64,000 nucleotides of DNA from DATLLJ01 sp035537875 (GTDB lineage Bacteria; Acidobacteriota; Vicinamibacteria; Vicinamibacterales; CAVVIG01), in assembly GCA_035537875.1 (NCBI GenBank), contig DATLLJ010000136.1, positions 5,584-69,583 of the forward strand. The letters run 5' to 3'. A program made the translations under genes and the position numbers. Shown piece by piece: positions 1-7,696 of the stretch. Positions within the stretch are counted from its first letter, which is position 1, and each line of letters begins with the position of its first letter. Below the pieces are notes generated by a model. It saw only the letters and a program-made list of their open reading frames with translations, was not told the origin of the DNA and ran no database searches.

Positions 1-156
1 GATGGTGATAGCAACCGACGTGCCGCGGGGTCACAGACGAGTTGTCCCGCCAGTCCAGCACAACAAAGACGACACCTCGCCCGCCCCGTTCAGCCATCGT
101 CATAATGAGCGTCACGGGCAGGCGCGCTGACAGCCTGCGGTTTACTTGGAGGGGCG
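1..156. other. Window edge, no gene called
   Basis: No reading frame here has convincing protein character. The last bases carry a strong Shine-Dalgarno (GGAGGGG, about 146-152) that belongs to the next gene. The start of this stretch may be the tail of an intergenic region whose other side lies outside the window. Confidence 0.5.
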
Positions 157-477
157 ATGGAGGTCACGACGACACCGGGGATCGAAGGGAAACGCATCAG
201 GAAATATTGCGGCGTGGTGGCGGGCGAAGCCATCATGGGCGCCAACGTCATCAAGGATCTCTTCGCCGGCATCCGCGACATTGTCGGCGGCCGCTCGGCG
301 GTGTACGAGAAGGAGCTTCAGAGAGCGAGAGATATTGCGCTTCAGGAGCTGCAGCAGCGGGCCCAGGAGGCGGGCGCCAACGCCGTCGTGGGTATTGACC
401 TCGACTACGAGGTCCTCGGCCCCAACAACGGCATGCTCATGGTGTCAGCGAGCGGCACGGCCGTCGTTGTCGAGTAG
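157..477 (+). CDS. YbjQ/UPF0145 family protein
   Basis: A small 106-residue protein of the YbjQ (UPF0145) family, whose members form compact ring-like oligomers of uncertain role; heavy-metal binding has been proposed for the family. The N-terminal part has the family pattern of a short beta strand followed by GVVAGEAIMGANV. A helix rich in E/Q/A covers about residues 45-75 and is followed by GANAVVGIDLDYE, the most typical family segment. The length matches the family. The ATG follows GGAGGGG at ideal spacing. It stands alone and converges with the broken MocR gene. The family call is firm; the function is not known. Confidence 0.85.
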   Translation: MEVTTTPGIEGKRIRKYCGVVAGEAIMGANVIKDLFAGIRDIVGGRSAVYEKELQRARDIALQELQQRAQEAGANAVVGIDLDYEVLGPNNGMLMVSASGTAVVVE

Positions 478-512
478 AGTGCCCGCGGGCAGGTCCGACA
501 ACCCCCGCTCCC

Positions 513-2032
513 TTAGACGACCGCGACGAGCTGGGGCGGCGGGAGTGCTTCGCGGCGGGCGGCAGCAAGCGCACGCGCCAGCCGGCGTCCGGCCTCTTCG
601 GCGCGCGAGGATGGCAGCGTGGAAAAGCAGAGACGCAGCTGTCGTTCGCCGGCGCGATCGGCGTAAAACGTCTCACCCCGCACGAACGCGACCGACTCCG
701 CGATGGCTTTCGCATACACCTGCGACGCCTGCAACCGCTCGCCCAGACGGCACCAGAGGTACAGCCCGCCTTCCGGAGTCGCCCAGCGCAACAACCCGGG
801 CGGAACGTGGCGTTGAAGGGATGCGGCAAGGGCGTCGCGGCGGCGCCGATGTTCGGTTCGGAGCTGAGCGAGGTGCGTGTCGAACGTCCCGTCCTCGACC
901 AGATCGGCCACGACGGCTTGCGCGAGCATCGGAGGGTGCAGATCTGATCGCTGTTTGATGAGCGCCAGTTGCTCGATGATCGGTTTCGCGGCAACCAGCC
1001 ATCCCAGCCTCAGACCGGGCGACAGCACCTTCGAGAAGCTGCTCAAGTAAATCACGACGGACTGAGTGTCGAGCGAATGAAGGGACGGCGGGGCGGGCGT
1101 AGAGAAATGCAGTCCGCGGTACATGTCGTTTCGATGATTGGCACCCGGAGACGGCTGGCGAGTTCCAGGAAATCTCGTCTCAGCCGGATCGGCATCGTCC
1201 ACCCCGTGGGGTTGTGAAACGTCGGGTTCGTGTAAATCAGCTTGGGACGGTAGCGGAGGAGATGGTCTTCCAGCTCGTCGAGATCCTGACGGACGATGTC
1301 CCAGCCGATCATCCGGGCGCCTGCTGCCCGGAAGGTCTGAATCGCGCCGACATAGCCGGGGCGATCGACCACGACGGTGTCGCCGGGGTCGATGAGGCAC
1401 CGGACGAGGAGGTCCAGGCCCTGCTGAGCGCCGGCGATGACGAGGACATTGGGCGGTTCGTCGTCGAGTCGACAGGCGATGGCGTCGCGTAACCGCGGGT
1501 GGCCTTCCGTCGGTCCGTGTCCCCAGATGCCGGCGCCGTCCCGTGTGAGCACTTTGTCCAGCGAGCGCCGGAACGCCTCGACCGGAAAACGATCGACCGC
1601 CGGAATGCCGGCGGCGAGCGAGATGAGCCGCGGATCGAGCGAGTCGCTGACCAGATCGCGTATGACGCTGTCGGTCGATCGCATCGCCGACGCGGCGACT
1701 TTTCCGCGCCACGCGAACGGCGCGCCGGACGCGTCCGGTGCGGCGGACACGAAAGTGCCGCGGCCGACGTATCCGCGCACCAGGCCGCGGGACTCGAGCT
1801 CGCGATACGCGGTGACTACGGTCGCGCGGCTCACGGCCAGCGAGGTCGCCAGTTGTCGCTCGGCAGGCAGCCGATGGCCTGGCGGAAGTGTGCCTTTGGC
1901 GATGCCGCGCTCGAGCGCGCGCACGAGATGCCGGTACACGGGCCGACTGCGCGGGAGCCCTGCCGACAGGCCCAGCTGACGCAGCTGCTCCGGGAAGTTC
2001 ACTCTCTGGGCCGATCGACTCGTGCTGCTCAT
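513..2032 (-). pseudogene. MocR-type GntR/aminotransferase regulator, frameshifted
   Basis: The two halves lie in different frames. The N-terminal half (2032 to about 1130) has a GntR winged helix (PVYRHLVRALERGI, then LPAERQLATSLAVSRATV) and the start of a fold-type I aminotransferase domain (IAGAQQGLDLL, YTNPTFHNPTGWT). The C-terminal half (about 1128 to 513) continues with the family motif DMYRGLHF, the PLP-lysine region SSFSKVLSPGLRLGW and a normal end. Inserting one G between 1130 and 1129 restores the canonical E-D-D-x-Y-R motif, so a single-base deletion separates the halves. Intact, it would be a PLP-dependent transcription regulator of about 490 residues. The start at 2032 lies 9 bases after the stop of the upstream gene. 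This could be true decay or a sequencing error. Confidence 0.85.
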
Positions 2033-2040
2033 ACCAGTGC

Positions 2041-3843
2041 CTATCTGTGGGGGAGCGCCAGCCTGTTGACGAGTTCTCGGTATCGGGAATCGCAGCGGAG
2101 CACGTCGAGCCGCGGATCGACACCCAGGTTGACGACCGCAGGGTCGCACTCGTCGACGGCCCGCGTCAGCAGCGTGATAGCGTCCTCGGAATCGCCGGCG
2201 GCGGCATGGGCCATCGCTTTGAAGTAAGACGAGGTCGTCTGCGCCTGGGCCAGCTTGTCGAGCTGCTGCAGCGCCGTGCCAGCTCGGGTCGAGTCGCCTT
2301 TGAGAGCAAAGCCGTGGACGATCCAGGCCAGGGTCACCGGATCGGGCCGATCGCCCGCGAGAGCTTCGAGCTCGGCGGTGGCTTCCTCGCGGTCGCCTCT
2401 ATGAAGGAGAGCCACGGCGAGCAGTCGCCGCGCGGGCACGAACGCCTCGTCCATGTCCAGCGTGTGCCGGCACCGCTCGATTGCTTCCTGGTACTCCCGA
2501 GCGAGGTAGCGCACCCAGGCGGCGCTCGTATTGACGACCAGGCACAGCGGATCCAGATCGCAGGCGCGATCGGCCGCAGCCGACGCTTCCTGAATGCGTC
2601 CGCGAGCCGCGAGAAACTGGCCGTAATGTCGATGGATCGCTTCGCTGCTGGCGTTGAACGCCAGCGCCGTCCGATATGCCTTCTCGGCCCCGGGCCAGTC
2701 ATGTTCCAGGATCTTGTTGACCTCGGCGAGCGTCAGATGCGCTTCGGCATCGGTCGGATCGAGCTCCAGTGCCGTCAGCGCTGCCCGGCGGGCACGATCG
2801 AGCCCCGAGCGAGAGTCGAGCAAGTATTGATTCACGGCGCTCACGTACGCTCGTCCAAGCCCCGAATGGGCGCATGCGAATTTCGGATCGAGCGAGACCG
2901 CCTGCTCGAGGAAACCGATGGCCTGCGGTAGCGCGCTGGCGAGGGCGCGGTTCCAATGGTATCGACCCTTCAGGTACGCTTGCTGCGCGCTCACGTTGCG
3001 CGAGCACGTTCGGAGCGGTTCCGGGGTGAGTGCGCCGGGCTGAGCCCCCGTCCCCGGCAGCAGCTCCACCGCGACCGACTGGACAATCTCACGGGCAACA
3101 TCGGACTGAACCTGGAAGCAGTCGGCCAGGTGCCGGTCGTAGGACTCCGCCCAGATCTGCGTCTCGCCCCGTGTCTCGACCAACTGCACCGTTATCCTGA
3201 CGCGATCCCCATCGCGACGGACGTTCCCCTCCACAACGAAATCGACCCGCAACGCCTGGCCCACGTCGCGGCTTCGCGTAGCCGTGCGCTGAATGAGGGT
3301 GGACGAGGTCCGGCCGATGACGCCCAGTCGTCCGGCGCACAACCGACCGAGCTGCGTGATCATTTCCTCGCGCAGACCTTCGGTGAAGTAGTCGTGGTCG
3401 GCGCTGCCGGACAGCGTCGCAAACGGCAGCACCGCGAGTCGTCTCTTGTGATTTCCGTTACTGCCAGCCCGGACGGCGTCGCCCGGGGCGGGAGTCAACG
3501 ATGACTCGAGCGGACCGATGAAGCGGTAACCACGCCGGTGGAGCGTTTCGACAAATCTCGGCCGCTCGGCGTTGTCGCCGAGGGCCGCGCGCAGACGCTT
3601 GACGGCGGCGTTGAGCCCGTGCTCGAAGTCCACGAACGTTCCCTCCGGCCAAAGCTGTCGGCGGAGCTCTTCGCGCGTGAGCACTTCGCCCGGTCGCTGC
3701 AGCAGCATCACCAGCACATCGAATGGTTGCCCCTGCAATCGGATACGGATGCCGTCCTTGCGCAGCTCGGCCGATCGGACGTCGAGCTCGAAACGGCCGA
3801 ACCGGAAGAGATCTCTGGCCTCACCCCCAGATGTCATGTTCAT
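2041..3843 (-). CDS. Winged-helix DNA-binding protein with TolB-like and TPR domains
   Basis: A regulator of about 600 residues. An OmpR/PhoB-type winged helix comes first (FGRFELD at the start, LTREELRRQLWPEGTFVDFE, ending HRRGYRFIG). A TolB/FlgO-like alpha-beta domain follows (RRLAVLPFATLSG, ITQLGRL, DFVVEGNVRRDGDRVRITVQL). The rest is TPR-type helices (FLEQAVSLDPKFACAHSGLGRAY and similar). There is no receiver domain or clear membrane segment. This architecture is abundant in Acidobacteriota; ligands and targets are generally unknown. I chose the ATG at 3843 because an earlier start (3933) adds residues unlike the domain; 3837 is also possible. An 8-bp palindrome 46 bases upstream may be its operator. 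The broken MocR gene follows after 8 bases, probably co-transcribed. Confidence 0.85.
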   Translation of the reverse strand: MNMTSGGEARDLFRFGRFELDVRSAELRKDGIRIRLQGQPFDVLVMLLQRPGEVLTREELRRQLWPEGTFVDFEHGLNAAVKRLRAALGDNAERPRFVETLHRRGYRFIGPLESSLTPAPGDAVRAGSNGNHKRRLAVLPFATLSGSADHDYFTEGLREEMITQLGRLCAGRLGVIGRTSSTLIQRTATRSRDVGQALRVDFVVEGNVRRDGDRVRITVQLVETRGETQIWAESYDRHLADCFQVQSDVAREIVQSVAVELLPGTGAQPGALTPEPLRTCSRNVSAQQAYLKGRYHWNRALASALPQAIGFLEQAVSLDPKFACAHSGLGRAYVSAVNQYLLDSRSGLDRARRAALTALELDPTDAEAHLTLAEVNKILEHDWPGAEKAYRTALAFNASSEAIHRHYGQFLAARGRIQEASAAADRACDLDPLCLVVNTSAAWVRYLAREYQEAIERCRHTLDMDEAFVPARRLLAVALLHRGDREEATAELEALAGDRPDPVTLAWIVHGFALKGDSTRAGTALQQLDKLAQAQTTSSYFKAMAHAAAGDSEDAITLLTRAVDECDPAVVNLGVDPRLDVLRCDSRYRELVNRLALPHR

Positions 3844-3888
3844 GGCCGGTCTCAGGCCTAAGGATGATCCGGGGCCCCGGAAAATACC

Positions 3889-3909
3889 AGTCCAATCCTT
3901 TATTGGACT
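3889..3909. promoter_or_regulatory. Perfect inverted repeat, candidate operator
   Basis: AGTCCAAT and ATTGGACT form perfect 8-base arms around a 5-base AT-rich spacer. The site lies in the 216-base region between the divergent winged-helix/TPR regulator and the HExxH protein gene. Its symmetry and position suit a dimeric winged-helix protein, possibly the adjacent regulator acting on itself. That link is inference. Confidence 0.45.
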
Positions 3910-4059
3910 AGATGTGAATACGACGCGCGCCAACGGGATCCCGTCATCCCATCGTGCAACTCGCCAGCGATCAAGCGGATAGCGAGTCGCCTACATTTCA
4001 CCTCAAGTCACCGTGGCGTCATTGAGGTAGCAGACCCGCCGCCGCAAAGTGGCCGTGTC

Positions 4060-4662
4060 ATGCACACGCCACTCAGAGTCGCTGGAGCGTTGCTCATCAT
4101 GCTGGCCACCGCCGCCGACGCCGCTGCCGCAACGCTGGTCGTTCGAACCTTCGATCTCACCGGGTTGTCGGGCGACGAGATGTCGGTTGCGCAGGCGGCG
4201 GCTGGCGCCATCCTGCGCGAGGCCGGTCTCGTCCTCGACTGGCAAGATTGTTCAGCCGGCTGCGCCGACGAGCCTGGCGCGCCGCACATCCTGCTGCGCA
4301 TTGCGCAAGCCCCCAGAACCGCAGCTGCCGGCTCGCTCGGTTATTCCGTCGTCGACATCGGATCGGGATCGGGCACGCTTGCCACGGTGTTCGCGGATCG
4401 CATCGCGTCCGCCGCTCTTCGGACCAGGATGGGCATGCCGCTGTTGCTCGGGCGCGCCATCGCCCATGAAATTGGCCACCTCCTTCTTGGAACATCACGA
4501 CACTCTGCCAGCGGTCTGATGCGGGCGTTGTGGTCGGACCAGGAGCTGCGGCGCGACGCAGCCGCCGACTGGACGCTGTCGCAGGACGTGGTTGCCGAAC
4601 TCGCTCGTCGCGAGAAGGCCCATTTTCGGTCGCCGGAAGAGTTCCGGATGTCGCAGAGGTAG
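4060..4662 (+). CDS. Exported HExxH (metzincin-like) protein
   Basis: A 200-residue protein with a signal peptide (hydrophobic stretch about residues 5-23, Ala-rich cleavage area). Residues 136-140 read HEIGH, a zinc-protease signature, followed by LLLGTSRHS with a further His at 148 and then SGLM, which could act as a Met-turn. The spacing to the third His is longer than in the classical HExxHxxGxxH. Two cysteines (64 and 68) could form a disulfide outside the cytoplasm. The most likely role is a secreted zinc-dependent peptidase or a relative of one; the substrate is unknown. It is divergent from the regulator gene and separated from the phosphoesterase by 83 bases. Confidence 0.65.
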   Translation: MHTPLRVAGALLIMLATAADAAAATLVVRTFDLTGLSGDEMSVAQAAAGAILREAGLVLDWQDCSAGCADEPGAPHILLRIAQAPRTAAAGSLGYSVVDIGSGSGTLATVFADRIASAALRTRMGMPLLLGRAIAHEIGHLLLGTSRHSASGLMRALWSDQELRRDAAADWTLSQDVVAELARREKAHFRSPEEFRMSQR

Positions 4663-4745
4663 CTCGCCGCGGATCATCCAGCTCGTCCGTATACCACAGC
4701 TCATCGATACAACCACTTGGCTCAACTCTTGTTTGGCACTTTTCC

Positions 4746-5603
4746 GTGACAGGGTTGGTACGCGTGGCCGCTCTCGGCGATCTCCACTGCTCGAAGACCT
4801 CGAAGGGCGTCTTTCACCCGCTCTTCGCAAAGGCGGCCGATGCGGCGGATGTCCTCTTGATTGCCGGCGATCTCACCGATTACGGGCTGCCGGACGAGGC
4901 GCGGGTCCTGGCGCGCGAGCTGAGTGGTGTCCCGGTACCGACGGTCGCGGTCCTCGGCAACCACGACGTGGAGTCGGGCAAAGGGGACGAGGTTCGGCAG
5001 ATTCTCGCGGACGCGGGCATCGTGGTGCTCGACGGCGACGCGCACGAAACCCACGGCATCGGCATTGCCGGTGTCAAGGGGTTCGGTGGCGGCTTCGGGA
5101 AGCGGGCTCTCGGGCCGTGGGGTGAACACATCATCAAGCAGTTTGTCCGGGAGGCCGTCGACGAGGCATTGAAGTTGGAGGCTGCCCTGGCGCGTCTGAG
5201 GACGAGGCATCTGCTCGCGCTGTTGCACTATTCACCGGTCCAGGGAACGGTCGAAGGCGAGCCACTCGAAATCTATCCGTTCCTCGGCTCGAGCCGCCTC
5301 GAAGAGCCGCTCAATCGCTATCCCGTCTCGCTCGTCGTCCACGGGCACGCCCATCGAGGGCAGCCGCAGGGCGCCACGACCACAGGTGTCCCGGTTTACA
5401 ACGTTTCCATTCCCCTGCTGACGCGACTGTTCTCCGATCGACCGCCCTTCCGTCTCTTCGAAATCCAGACTGGAGAGCCCGTCGCCGACCGAGCCCCGCT
5501 CGTTCCCGCCCGTTCCACTTCTTCCAGTCCGCTGCGCGAGGTCCCCGCGCAGCCCGTGGGTGATGTCGTTTCGGAGCGCCGCTCGGGAGAGAGGCGCGGC
5601 TGA
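4746..5603 (+). CDS. Calcineurin-like metallophosphoesterase
   Basis: A dinuclear-metal phosphoesterase of 285 residues. All hallmark motifs are present: GDLH (11-14), GDLTD (41-45), GNHD (71-74) and a late VHGHAH that supplies the last metal ligands. No signal peptide is visible, so it probably acts in the cytoplasm on an unknown phosphoester. I chose the GTG at 4746 because it sits just before the first strand (LVRVAALGDLH); the frame stays open further upstream but overlaps the previous gene and has no family character. The C-terminal 40 residues are Pro/Ser/Arg-rich and probably disordered. The nucleotidyltransferase gene starts 23 bases later and is probably co-transcribed. Confidence 0.85.
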   Translation: MTGLVRVAALGDLHCSKTSKGVFHPLFAKAADAADVLLIAGDLTDYGLPDEARVLARELSGVPVPTVAVLGNHDVESGKGDEVRQILADAGIVVLDGDAHETHGIGIAGVKGFGGGFGKRALGPWGEHIIKQFVREAVDEALKLEAALARLRTRHLLALLHYSPVQGTVEGEPLEIYPFLGSSRLEEPLNRYPVSLVVHGHAHRGQPQGATTTGVPVYNVSIPLLTRLFSDRPPFRLFEIQTGEPVADRAPLVPARSTSSSPLREVPAQPVGDVVSERRSGERRG

Positions 5604-5626
5604 GCCGCGCGGACACAGAGGACCCT

Positions 5627-6427
5627 ATGGAAACCGGAACCGCTCGCGCGATACATGATCCGGCTGCCGCTTTCTACATGGACGCCCTGAAGTACCTCGA
5701 GGAGACCGGCATCCCGTTCCTCGTGGGCGGCGCGTTTGCTTTCTCCCATCACTCGCACGTGCCGCGCGATACCAAGGACATCGACGTCTTCGTGCGCCCG
5801 GCCGACTGTCCCCGCGTTCTCGAGGCGTTCTCGCAGGCGGGCTATCGGACCGAGATGCCGTTTCCCCATTGGCTCGGCAAGATCCACCGCGACCATTCCT
5901 TCATGGACGTGATCTTCAGCTCGGGCAATGGCGTCGCCCGTGTGGACGACCTCTGGTTCGAGCATGCGTCCAAAGCCGACATCCTGGGGTTGATCGTGCG
6001 CGTCTCGCCGGTCGAGGAAATCATCTGGTCAAAGGCATTCATTCAGGAGCGCGAACGCTTCGACGGAGCCGACGTGCTCCACCTGCTGCGCGAGAAGGGG
6101 CCGTCGCTCGACTGGCCACGGTTGTTGATGCGGTTCGGCGACCACTGGCGGGTCCTTCTGAGCCATCTGATCCTCTTCGGGTTCGTGTACCCCGATAAGC
6201 GTCACAGCATCCCGGCGTGGGTGATGGACGAGCTGCTGCGGCGGCTGAGCGTCAGTCGTCCGAATTCGAACAACGACGTCTGCTACGGGACGCTGCTGTC
6301 GCGCGAGCAGTTTCTCCACGATATCGAACGCCTCAAGTACCGGGATGGGCGCGAAGAGCCGATGGGTCCGATGACCCAGGAGGAGATCCGGATCTGGACA
6401 GCGGCTATCCCCGAAGAGAGACGGTGA
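5627..6427 (+). CDS. Nucleotidyltransferase-fold protein
   Basis: A 266-residue protein with the core signature of the Pol-beta-type nucleotidyltransferase fold: LVGGAFAFSHH (about 32-42) followed by RDTKDIDVFV, with D51 and D53 as probable metal-binding residues. Related proteins are often annotated as AbiEii-like or DUF6036-like nucleotidyltransferases. A third acidic residue may come from FMDVIFS, further along. No partner resembling an abortive-infection antitoxin is next to it, so I do not call it a toxin. It follows the metallophosphoesterase closely and may share its transcript. The substrate is unknown. Confidence 0.7.
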   Translation: METGTARAIHDPAAAFYMDALKYLEETGIPFLVGGAFAFSHHSHVPRDTKDIDVFVRPADCPRVLEAFSQAGYRTEMPFPHWLGKIHRDHSFMDVIFSSGNGVARVDDLWFEHASKADILGLIVRVSPVEEIIWSKAFIQERERFDGADVLHLLREKGPSLDWPRLLMRFGDHWRVLLSHLILFGFVYPDKRHSIPAWVMDELLRRLSVSRPNSNNDVCYGTLLSREQFLHDIERLKYRDGREEPMGPMTQEEIRIWTAAIPEERR

Positions 6428-6433
6428 GGCTGG

Positions 6434-7696
6434 CTACTGCTGGCGCTCGAGTATCCACGCGACGGTCCCCAGGAGTTTTTCCCACACCGGGCGGCCTTCC
6501 CACTCTGCGAGCGTGATCTCGCGGCTCACGCGAAGATCGTCCATGAAATCCGATGTCAGCCGCGCCGTCACGTCGCGATCGCGCACCGCGACGTTGACCT
6601 CGTCGTTGTGTTCGAACGACCGGTTGTCCACATTCGTGGTGCCGATGACGGTCCACATGTCGTCCACCAGAAGGGCCTTGACGTGTGTCATCCCGCGTCC
6701 GTACTCGAACACGCGGACTCCATGTCTCAGCAGCGGTCCGTACAGGCGGCGACTGGCCAATCGCACCCAGCGCTGATCGGTGTCCGGCCCCGGAAGGATG
6801 ACGGCGACCTCGACCCCCCGAACCGCCGTCCGGGAAAACGCGCGGCGGAACGCCCGGTCTGGCAGGAAGTACGGCGTCTCGATCAGGACGCGCCGGGTCG
6901 CCGACTCGACGAGCATCTGAAAGAGCACTCGTGAGACGGTCGCGCGATCGGAGGGGGAGCTCTTGATGGCCAGCGCCGGGCTGCTGCCGGCGCTGCGATG
7001 CGGCTGGTACGTCCGGGTGCTCGTGAGGATCTCGCCGCAGCACTCGAGCCAGTTTTCTGCGAAGACCCCCTGGATGTTGGCGACGACCGGCCCTTCTATC
7101 CGCGCCATCATGTCGCGCCACATCGGCTTCCCGTCCATCGACCGCGCCCACCAGTCGGCGACACCGGCGCCGCCCACGAATGCGACGCGGCTGTCCACGA
7201 TGAGCAGCTCGCGGTGGGTCCGGTTGTTGAGCCTGTGCAGACGATACCAGCGAAGACTCTGGTATTTCTCGACGCGACAACCCGCTGAGCGCAGGCGGCT
7301 GGCAATCACGTTGAACGAGCCGAGCGCGCCAACGGCATCGACCACCAGCGTGACCTGGACGCCGGCACGCGCTCGCTCGGAGAGCGCCTCGATGAAGCGA
7401 TCGGCGATCTCTCCTGTTCTGAAAATGTAGCACTCCATGTTCACTGTATCCTCGGCGCGGCGGATGGCGTCGAGCATCGCGGGATAGAAGTTGTTTCCGT
7501 TCGTGAAGATCTCGATCCGGTTGTGTTGTGACAGCGACGTGTTGCAGGTCGCCTCGAGCGTCCGGACGAAGTCCACGCTGCACGGATCGACCGGTTCCGC
7601 CACGTAGTACGGAATGTGAGGGGCGAACAGGACCACCAGGATGAACCAGGCGACGAATACGGCCCCGATGAGGGTGAGATATTCGGTCAGCGTCAT
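6434..7696 (-). CDS. Phospholipase D/cardiolipin synthase-like protein
   Basis: A 420-residue PLD-superfamily protein with an N-terminal membrane anchor (about residues 5-25) and two HKD regions. The second is intact (HVKALLVDD, followed by GTTNVDNRSF). The first reads HRELLIVD followed by FVGGAG, so the usual Lys of HxK is Glu. Other landmarks fit cardiolipin synthases (NNFYPAMLDAI, YIFRTGEIADRF, ETPYFLPD). The likely role is phosphatidyl transfer in the inner membrane. The ATG overlaps the treY stop in TGATG, so the two genes are translationally coupled. Family call firm; cardiolipin synthase activity uncertain because of the altered motif. Confidence 0.85.
   Translation of the reverse strand: MTLTEYLTLIGAVFVAWFILVVLFAPHIPYYVAEPVDPCSVDFVRTLEATCNTSLSQHNRIEIFTNGNNFYPAMLDAIRRAEDTVNMECYIFRTGEIADRFIEALSERARAGVQVTLVVDAVGALGSFNVIASRLRSAGCRVEKYQSLRWYRLHRLNNRTHRELLIVDSRVAFVGGAGVADWWARSMDGKPMWRDMMARIEGPVVANIQGVFAENWLECCGEILTSTRTYQPHRSAGSSPALAIKSSPSDRATVSRVLFQMLVESATRRVLIETPYFLPDRAFRRAFSRTAVRGVEVAVILPGPDTDQRWVRLASRRLYGPLLRHGVRVFEYGRGMTHVKALLVDDMWTVIGTTNVDNRSFEHNDEVNVAVRDRDVTARLTSDFMDDLRVSREITLAEWEGRPVWEKLLGTVAWILERQQ

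Noticed and set aside
5627..6427. The nucleotidyltransferase gene as half of an AbiE-type toxin-antitoxin pair
   Set aside because: The neighbouring metallophosphoesterase is not an AbiEi-like antitoxin, and no winged-helix antitoxin partner is adjacent.
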